From CAXMST01 sp964196325 (lineage in GTDB: Bacteria > Actinomycetota > Thermoleophilia > Solirubrobacterales > 70-9): 16,546 nt of DNA. The DNA lies in assembly GCA_964196325.1 (NCBI GenBank), contig CAXMST010000102.1:1-16546 (forward strand), written 5' to 3'. The translations under genes were made by a program, and so were the position numbers. Under the pieces are notes generated by a model. It saw only the letters and a list, made by a program, of their open reading frames with translations. It did not search any database and had not been told where the DNA came from. This document shows positions 12,522 to 16,546 of the stretch, in pieces; positions within the stretch are counted from its first letter, which is position 1, and every line of letters begins with the position of its first letter.

Positions 12522-14749
12522 CTCTCGACCAACTCGTAGAGCGTGGTCCGCTGGGCGGGGCTGCGCCCCGCCGCCCGCGCGGCCTCGATCAAGTCTTTGG
12601 GCTCCAGACGGGTGCCGTGCTGGGAGCCCGCCATGCGCGAGATACTCTCTTCCATCAGGGTGCCGCCGAGGTCGTTGACGCCCCAGCGCAGCGCCTCGGT
12701 CGCCGCCCCCAGGCCCATCTTCACCCAGCTCGCCTGCAGGTTGGTGACGCTTGTGCCCAGCGCCAACCGGAAGGCGGCGGTGTGCTTGAGGTTCTCCTCA
12801 ACCGTGATCTCCTCGATTCCGTGGGTGCGTCCCAGGAGGGTCTGGAAGGGGATGAAGCTGAGCGGCACGAACTCGGTGATCCCCCCGGTGCGCTCCTGCA
12901 GGGCGCGGATCACGCCCATGTGGGTGGCCAGCTCGGAAGGCTCCTCGATGTGGCCGAACATCACCGTCGAGGTGGTCGGGATCCCCTTGCCATGGGCGGC
13001 CTCGATGATCTCGACCCAGCGCGCGACCGGGAGCTTATTTGGGCTGATCCGCTGGCGCACCCCGTCGTCGAGCACCTCCGCGGCGGTCCCCGGGGTCGAG
13101 CCCAGGCCGCAGTCGAGCAGGTAGTCGAAGACCGCCTCGATCGGCAACCCTGATCGCTCGGTCATGAAGTGCAGCTCCATCGGCGAGTAGGCGTGCAGGT
13201 GGATCTCGGGCGCGATCTCCTTGGCCAGGCGCAGCCAACCGCCGTAGTCCTCGAGGGTGTAGTCGGGGTGGATTCCGCCCTGCATGCAGATCTCGGTTGC
13301 GCCGAAGGAAACCGCGCCGCGAACGCGCTCGGCGAACTCCTCCTGATCAGAGAGATAGGCGTCGGGTGAGCGGCGGCCCTGGCCGAAGCCGCAGAAGGCG
13401 CAGCCGACCGTGCAGATGTTGGTGAAGTTGATGTTGCGGTTGACGACGAAGGTCGCCGTGTTGCCACAGAGCTCGGCCCGCAGACCGTCGGCGGCCGCTC
13501 GCATCGCCTCGATCCGCTCGGGACGCGACTCGCTGAACAGCGCCTCGAGCTCTGCCGGGCTCAACTCGGCGCCCTCGCGGCCCTTGGCGATCGCCTCGGT
13601 GCTCAGCGCGGGGTCGATTCCGTTGCCGCTGCCGTTGGCGCTAGCCCCGCGGCCACTGCTCCCGCGCGGGATGAAGCTCCAGTACTTGAGCTTGATCAGA
13701 TCGAGTACGCCCTGCTCGAGCCACTCACTGTTCATGTATTGGGGGTAGACGCAGAGGCGCTCGGCCAGGGCCATGCCGCGCTCCCGCAGTGCCGCGCGAG
13801 CCTGCTTTGGCGAGGGGAACGGGTGCTCGGGGCTGATGTGGTCACCGTTCGCAGACAGCCCTCCGAAGTCGGTGGCCCCGGCCTCGGCCAGCTCGACCCA
13901 CCACTCTCCGAGGTTGGGTGGGATCTGGATCCCGACCTCGGGCATCAGCTCGTGGGTGTGGGCGACCAGGCGGCGCATGTCCTCGAGGCTGATCGGGGTT
14001 GCCCACTCCGGCAGGGGTTGGGGTTGCGGTCCGGCCTCACCGTCTTCGGAGTCGGTCGTCCCCTCCGTAGCGGACCAGCGCTCGGCGCTGGCGGCATCGG
14101 CGATCTCGGCCGGCTCGCGTCCGTAGTAGTCGGGATGGGGCACGTAGTTCTGCAGGATCAGCTCCTGGATATGGCCGTGGCGGGCGTGGCTCTCGGCCAG
14201 GGCCGCAAGCGAGGCGAAGCGTTCATCCTCGCTCTCCCCCAAGCCGACCAGGATGCCGCTGGTCAGCGGGATCTGAAGCTCGCCGGCGGTCTCGATGTGT
14301 TCGAGGCGGACCTTGGGGTGCTTGGTCGGGGAGCCCGCGTGCACGGTCTCCATCAGGCGCTCGGAGGAGGACTCCAACATCAGCCCCTGGGAGGCGGTCA
14401 CCTCGCGCAGGCGCAGCTGATCCTCGGGGCTGAGCACGCCAATGTTGGTGTGAGGGAGCAGGCCGCGGCCGATTGCCCGCTCGCACGCCCAAGCGACGTA
14501 GGAGGTGAAGTCATCGTGGCCCCAGCCCGCCAGCTTGGCCTTGACCACCGGGTTTACCTCAGGCTGCTCGCCGGTCAGGATCAGGAGCTCCTTGGCGTTG
14601 CGGCGGACCGCCTGCTCGAGCTGGGCGTCGACCTCGTCGGGGCTGTAGATGTGGGCCTGGTGGGTGGCGAAGGCGCAGTACTTGCAGTAACAGCGGCAGG
14701 TCCGCGAGAGCGAGATCGTGTAGTTGCGGGAGAAGGTGATCCGGCGCAT
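12515..14749 (-). CDS. fbiC: FO synthase, fused CofG-CofH radical SAM enzyme
   Basis: 744 residues from the ATG at 14749, preceded by GGGGTG; an ATG five codons earlier has a poorer site. It makes FO (7,8-didemethyl-8-hydroxy-5-deazariboflavin) from tyrosine and 5-amino-6-ribitylaminouracil. The N-terminal half is CofG, with the Fe-S motif C18-x3-C22-x2-C25 (TCRCYCKYCAF), LTGEQPEVNP and QNYVPHPDYYGREP. The C-terminal half is CofH, with C446-x3-C450-x2-C453 (ICTVGCAFCGFGQGRRSPDA) and MQGGIHPDYTLEDYGGWLRL. The two are joined by a Ser/Gly/Ala-rich linker (RGSSGRGASANGSGNG). It is shorter than mycobacterial FbiC (about 850), and the CofG half carries an acidic Gln/Pro-rich insert (TTDSEDGEAGPQPQPLPEW). 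It lies opposite to fbiA-fbiD-cofE with two small genes between. Confidence 0.95.
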   Translation of the reverse strand: MRRITFSRNYTISLSRTCRCYCKYCAFATHQAHIYSPDEVDAQLEQAVRRNAKELLILTGEQPEVNPVVKAKLAGWGHDDFTSYVAWACERAIGRGLLPHTNIGVLSPEDQLRLREVTASQGLMLESSSERLMETVHAGSPTKHPKVRLEHIETAGELQIPLTSGILVGLGESEDERFASLAALAESHARHGHIQELILQNYVPHPDYYGREPAEIADAASAERWSATEGTTDSEDGEAGPQPQPLPEWATPISLEDMRRLVAHTHELMPEVGIQIPPNLGEWWVELAEAGATDFGGLSANGDHISPEHPFPSPKQARAALRERGMALAERLCVYPQYMNSEWLEQGVLDLIKLKYWSFIPRGSSGRGASANGSGNGIDPALSTEAIAKGREGAELSPAELEALFSESRPERIEAMRAAADGLRAELCGNTATFVVNRNINFTNICTVGCAFCGFGQGRRSPDAYLSDQEEFAERVRGAVSFGATEICMQGGIHPDYTLEDYGGWLRLAKEIAPEIHLHAYSPMELHFMTERSGLPIEAVFDYLLDCGLGSTPGTAAEVLDDGVRQRISPNKLPVARWVEIIEAAHGKGIPTTSTVMFGHIEEPSELATHMGVIRALQERTGGITEFVPLSFIPFQTLLGRTHGIEEITVEENLKHTAAFRLALGTSVTNLQASWVKMGLGAATEALRWGVNDLGGTLMEESISRMAGSQHGTRLEPKDLIEAARAAGRSPAQRTTLYELVESY

Positions 14750-14789
14750 CGGCACCCCAAGCATATGAGGCCGATCCCGCGGGCCGCCC

Positions 14790-14817
14790 CGAGGGGCGCC
14801 GGATCCGGCGCCCCTCG
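14790..14817. terminator. 28-bp perfect palindrome between SRPBCC gene and fbiC
   Basis: CGAGGGGCGCCGGA and its reverse complement abut with no spacer, giving a perfect 14-bp-armed palindrome. It begins 16 bases past the SRPBCC stop and lies 41 bases before the fbiC start. As RNA it would be a very stable hairpin, so it probably ends the SRPBCC transcript or limits readthrough into fbiC. It lacks a T tract. As DNA it could also be a protein-binding site controlling fbiC. Confidence 0.5.
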
Positions 14818-14832
14818 TCGCGGGCCACTCGG

Positions 14833-15225
14833 CTAGCCGGCCGGCATCCGCTCTCGGAGCGGCTCCCAGTAGCGCTGGTTCCAGCCCTGCTCGAGCTGAT
14901 CGCGCATGCCGTCTGGAATCGAGGAGTGGGTAAGGCGCAGCTTGGTGCCGTCACCGGCGCCCTCGAGCTCGTAGCTGACCATCGAGTAGACACCCTCGGG
15001 CCAGTCGGCGGGCCGCCAGGCCTGCACGATCCGCGCGTCCGGCACCAGCTCGACGTTGCGGCCGACGATCGCGCCCCCGAAGCAGGAGAACTCTCCCCCG
15101 GCCTCGGTGCTGATCTCGGCCGGCGCGCCGGTGAAATCGGAATGGGCGGCCCCGTCGGCGAGCGCCTTGTACACCTCGGAGGGGCTGGCGCCCAACTCCA
15201 CTTCGTGTTCGATCGCTTGATCCAT
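14833..15225 (-). CDS. SRPBCC/AHSA1-domain protein (divergent partner of arsR)
   Basis: 130 residues from the ATG at 15225; AAGGAG seven bases upstream decides the start over the ATG six codons earlier. It has a START/Bet v 1-like cavity fold of the AHSA1 type: EHEVELGASPSEVYKALADG, a FTGAPAEISTEAGGEFSCFGG strand set, LVPDARIVQAWRPADWPEGV, and a closing helix DQLEQGWNQRYWEPLRERMP. Such proteins bind hydrophobic ligands and are often paired with ArsR repressors; no enzyme activity can be assigned. It is divergent from the arsR-SRPBCC operon across an 83-base gap that holds an inverted repeat, so it is probably regulated by the same repressor. Confidence 0.88.
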   Translation of the reverse strand: MDQAIEHEVELGASPSEVYKALADGAAHSDFTGAPAEISTEAGGEFSCFGGAIVGRNVELVPDARIVQAWRPADWPEGVYSMVSYELEGAGDGTKLRLTHSSIPDGMRDQLEQGWNQRYWEPLRERMPAG

Positions 15226-15268
15226 CACACAACTCCTTTGCACGGCGTGTCGGACACCGTCCGTGCGG

Positions 15269-15296
15269 TTGACATTAGTAAACCATTTGGTTTAAT
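15269..15296 (+). promoter_or_regulatory. Promoter of the arsR operon, with near-leaderless start
   Basis: TTGACA (15269-15274), 16 bases, then TTTAAT (15291-15296, 5 of 6 to consensus). Transcription would start near 15303, only about six bases before the arsR ATG at 15309, and no ribosome site precedes that ATG. The transcript is therefore probably leaderless or nearly so, which is common in actinobacteria. The operator sits in the spacer and over the -10. Confidence 0.6.
15279..15294. promoter_or_regulatory. Putative ArsR operator, inverted repeat TAAACCA-TT-TGGTTTA
   Basis: A perfect 7-bp inverted repeat with a 2-base spacer between the divergent SRPBCC and arsR genes. It is AT-rich in a GC-rich setting. 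It overlaps the -10 of the arsR promoter, so binding would block transcription. A dimeric winged-helix ArsR protein binds such sites. Binding by this particular ArsR is inferred. Confidence 0.65.
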
Positions 15297-15308
15297 ACAG
15301 CACTCAGC

Positions 15309-15674
15309 ATGCACGCCGCTACCGCCACCGACAAGCCATCTCCCGAGCCCGAGGACGAACGCCTCGACCAGCTCTTTCACGCCCTCGCCGACCGCACCCG
15401 GCGGGCCCTGCTGACCCGTCTGGCCCAGGGCGACGCCGGGGTCACCGCCCTAGCCGAGCCTTTTGCGATGAGCCTGCCGGCGGTCTCCAAGCACCTGCGT
15501 GTGCTCGAGGGCGCCGGGCTCGTCTCGCGCACCGTCGAGGGCCGCGTCCACCGCTGCGCGCTCGAGACCGAGCGACTGTGGGAGGCGGAGCAGTGGGTCG
15601 AGGAGCAGCGCCGCTTCTGGCAGGGCAGCCTCGACTCGCTGGCGGAGTATGTTGAGGCCCGCGAAGATGGCTGA
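15309..15674 (+). CDS. ArsR-family winged-helix repressor
   Basis: 121 residues. The ArsR-type HTH runs from RLDQLFHALADRTRRALLTR through VTALAEPFAMSLPAVSKHLR (recognition helix) to the wing VLEGAGLVSRTVEGRVHRCAL, and ends with the helix RLWEAEQWVEEQRRFWQGSL used for dimerising. There is no metal-binding cysteine motif (ELCVCDL type), so it is the non-metal branch that regulates SRPBCC/AHSA1 genes. It is the first gene of an operon, overlaps the next gene by 8 bases (ATGGCTGA), and lies beside a palindromic operator; autoregulation is likely. Confidence 0.93.
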   Translation: MHAATATDKPSPEPEDERLDQLFHALADRTRRALLTRLAQGDAGVTALAEPFAMSLPAVSKHLRVLEGAGLVSRTVEGRVHRCALETERLWEAEQWVEEQRRFWQGSLDSLAEYVEAREDG

Positions 15675-16125
15675 GCCCGACCTCCAGCAACCTCCGGACG
15701 AGGGCGCAACCGTCGCCCTGATCTGCCGCCGTGAGATCGCCGCCGGCGCCGAGGCCTGCTTCTCAGCCTGGACCGAGCCGGATCAGGTCATGCACTGGTT
15801 TGGGCCGCCCGGCGTCAACTGCAGCGCGGCCGAGATCGACCTCCGGGTCGGCGGCCGCTGGCGGGTGGCGACCGAGCACCCCGACGGCAGCACGCTCTGG
15901 ATCCGCGGTGACTTCGAGCTGATCGAGCCCCCGCGGCGACTGGTCTACAACTGGGCCCACGAGGCGGCGGACGACGGGCAGGGACCGCCGCCCGAGACCA
16001 CCAAGGTCAGCGTCCGCTTCGAGCCGCGCGCGACCGGAACAGAGGTGATCGTCGTACACGAACGCTTCGGGGGCGAGGCCGCTCGCGACGCCCACCTGCT
16101 CGGCTGGGAGGGCTGCCTGATCTAG
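15667..16125 (+). CDS. SRPBCC/AHSA1-domain protein co-transcribed with arsR
   Basis: 152 residues, starting within the arsR stop region (8-base overlap). Typical AHSA1-like motifs are ICRREIAAGAEACFSAWTEP, MHWFGPPGVNCSAAEIDLRV, GGRWRVATEHPDGSTLWIRG, FELIEPPRRLVYNWAHE and TEVIVVHERFGGEAARDAHL, the full fold. The family normally ends GWxxCLDRLAALL. Here the frame reads GWEGCLI then TAG (16123-16125) and, in the same frame, IAALLE then TAG at 16144. The C-terminus is therefore probably trimmed by about seven residues by a late nonsense change, which should be tolerated. It likely binds a hydrophobic ligand; the role in relation to the repressor is unknown. Confidence 0.9.
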   Translation: MAEPDLQQPPDEGATVALICRREIAAGAEACFSAWTEPDQVMHWFGPPGVNCSAAEIDLRVGGRWRVATEHPDGSTLWIRGDFELIEPPRRLVYNWAHEAADDGQGPPPETTKVSVRFEPRATGTEVIVVHERFGGEAARDAHLLGWEGCLI

Positions 16126-16177
16126 ATCGCCGCGCTGCTCGAGTAGCCGCGCAGCGCCCCGCTCCCGGCCCCCAGGC

Positions 16178-16194
16178 GCCCATCGCCGATGGGC
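16178..16194. terminator. Hairpin between convergent SRPBCC and aquaporin genes
   Basis: GCCCATC-GCC-GATGGGC forms a 7-bp stem with a 3-base loop in the gap between two convergent genes. It could act as a terminator in both directions; there is no T tract. Just beside it TATTGGC is repeated twice in tandem (about 16203-16216). Confidence 0.35.
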
Positions 16195-16216
16195 CATCGA
16201 CTATTGGCTATTGGCC

Positions 16217-16546
16217 TTACAAGGTTGGCGTCGGGCTGGCTTCGCCGTCGCCGTCGCCGTCTCCGGCGCCGGGTTCGACCACGAACTTGTAGAAGCCAAC
16301 GGCCAGCGTGGCGCCGACCAGAGGGCCAATGAGGTACGGCCAGACGCCGCCGAACTCTTCACCGATCAGCGCGGGGCCGAACCAACGGGCCGGGTTGAAT
16401 CCGGCGCCCGTCAGCGGTCCGAAGATCATTACCGAGAAGGCGAGGGTGAAGCCGATCGTGAGCGCGCCCCAGGCCCGCCAAGCCTTTGGGTTGAGGAGGA
16501 CCGCGAGCACCGCGAGAACCCAGAGGAAGGTGCCCAGAGCCTCCAC
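16217..16546 (-). CDS. Aquaporin / glycerol-facilitator (MIP family), C-terminal half, cut by window edge
   Basis: 110 codons are visible. They match the second half of an MIP channel: a helix opening with VEALGTFLWVLAVLAVLL, a helix WGALTIGFTLAFSVMIFGPL, the second pore loop with the NPA box and selectivity arginine (GAGFNPARWFGPAL), and a last helix YLIGPLVGATLAVGFYKFVV. The tail is a short Gly-Asp repeat (GAGDGDGDGEASPTPTL). The first half, with the first NPA box, lies beyond base 16546. The GTG at the edge codes an internal valine, not a start. Water versus glycerol selectivity cannot be judged from this half. Confidence 0.9.
   Translation of the reverse strand: MEALGTFLWVLAVLAVLLNPKAWRAWGALTIGFTLAFSVMIFGPLTGAGFNPARWFGPALIGEEFGGVWPYLIGPLVGATLAVGFYKFVVEPGAGDGDGDGEASPTPTL

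Noticed and set aside
11783..13153. 456-codon plus-strand open frame
   Set aside because: Overlaps the membrane-protein gene out of frame and fbiC antisense; its sequence is arginine/glycine-rich shadow.
13739..14836. 365-codon plus-strand open frame
   Set aside because: Antisense to the CofG half of fbiC, with Gly/Leu/Val shadow composition and no family features.
380..16125. Global reassignment of TAG to an amino acid
   Set aside because: TAG ends normal-length genes here, including the dehydrogenase (6096) and HMG-CoA lyase (7430), and the methyltransferase ends TAG TGA.

Overview
The window is high-GC DNA from an actinobacterium. The best guess is a Solirubrobacterales-type (Thermoleophilia) genome. 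The clues are a coenzyme F420 locus with a fused CofG-CofH enzyme (FbiC), a DivIVA-like protein, GTG/TTG starts, and a small secreted protein with a lysine-rich pentad-repeat stalk of a kind common in that order. The lineage is an inference; there is no rRNA or other marker to prove it.

Layout. (1) Bases 1-2970 are a scarred, island-like region. They hold an MrcB-domain restriction-type gene broken by an in-frame TAG, a 41-nt 5' fragment of a tRNA-Arg(UCU), the C-terminal catalytic piece of a tyrosine recombinase whose reading frame ends inside that tRNA fragment, the C-terminal tail of a sulfatase, an intact SAM methyltransferase, and a second copy of the tRNA 5' end. (2) Bases 2972-4133 hold two secreted-protein genes on the minus strand; the one at 2972 appears frameshifted. 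(3) Bases 4261-5556 hold a membrane-embedded M28-type peptidase. (4) Bases 5536-8777 are a minus-strand run: DUF4267-like membrane protein, HMG-CoA lyase, SnoaL/NTF2-like protein, 3-hydroxyacyl-CoA dehydrogenase, then a DivIVA-like protein. The first four look like one acyl-CoA/ketone-body or leucine-type catabolic operon. (5) Bases 8870-14749 are the F420 locus: fbiA (cofD), fbiD (cofC) and cofE on the plus strand, coupled by 4-nt overlaps and one 9-codon micro-ORF; a cupin and an interrupted membrane protein; and fbiC on the minus strand. (6) Bases 14833-16125 are a divergent SRPBCC / ArsR-SRPBCC module with a clear inverted-repeat operator. (7) The right edge cuts an aquaporin/glycerol-channel gene.

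How the genes work together. FbiC makes the FO chromophore. FbiD and FbiA build and attach the phospho-moiety. CofE adds the glutamate tail. The flavin reductase that mycobacteria fuse to FbiB is not fused here and is not visible in the window. The ArsR protein probably represses both its own operon and the divergent SRPBCC gene through one palindrome. The left region reads as remains of integration at a tRNA gene followed by deletion. No complete novel system is visible; the most unusual signals are the tRNA/integrase junctions, three in-frame amber codons, and the micro-ORF between fbiA and fbiD.
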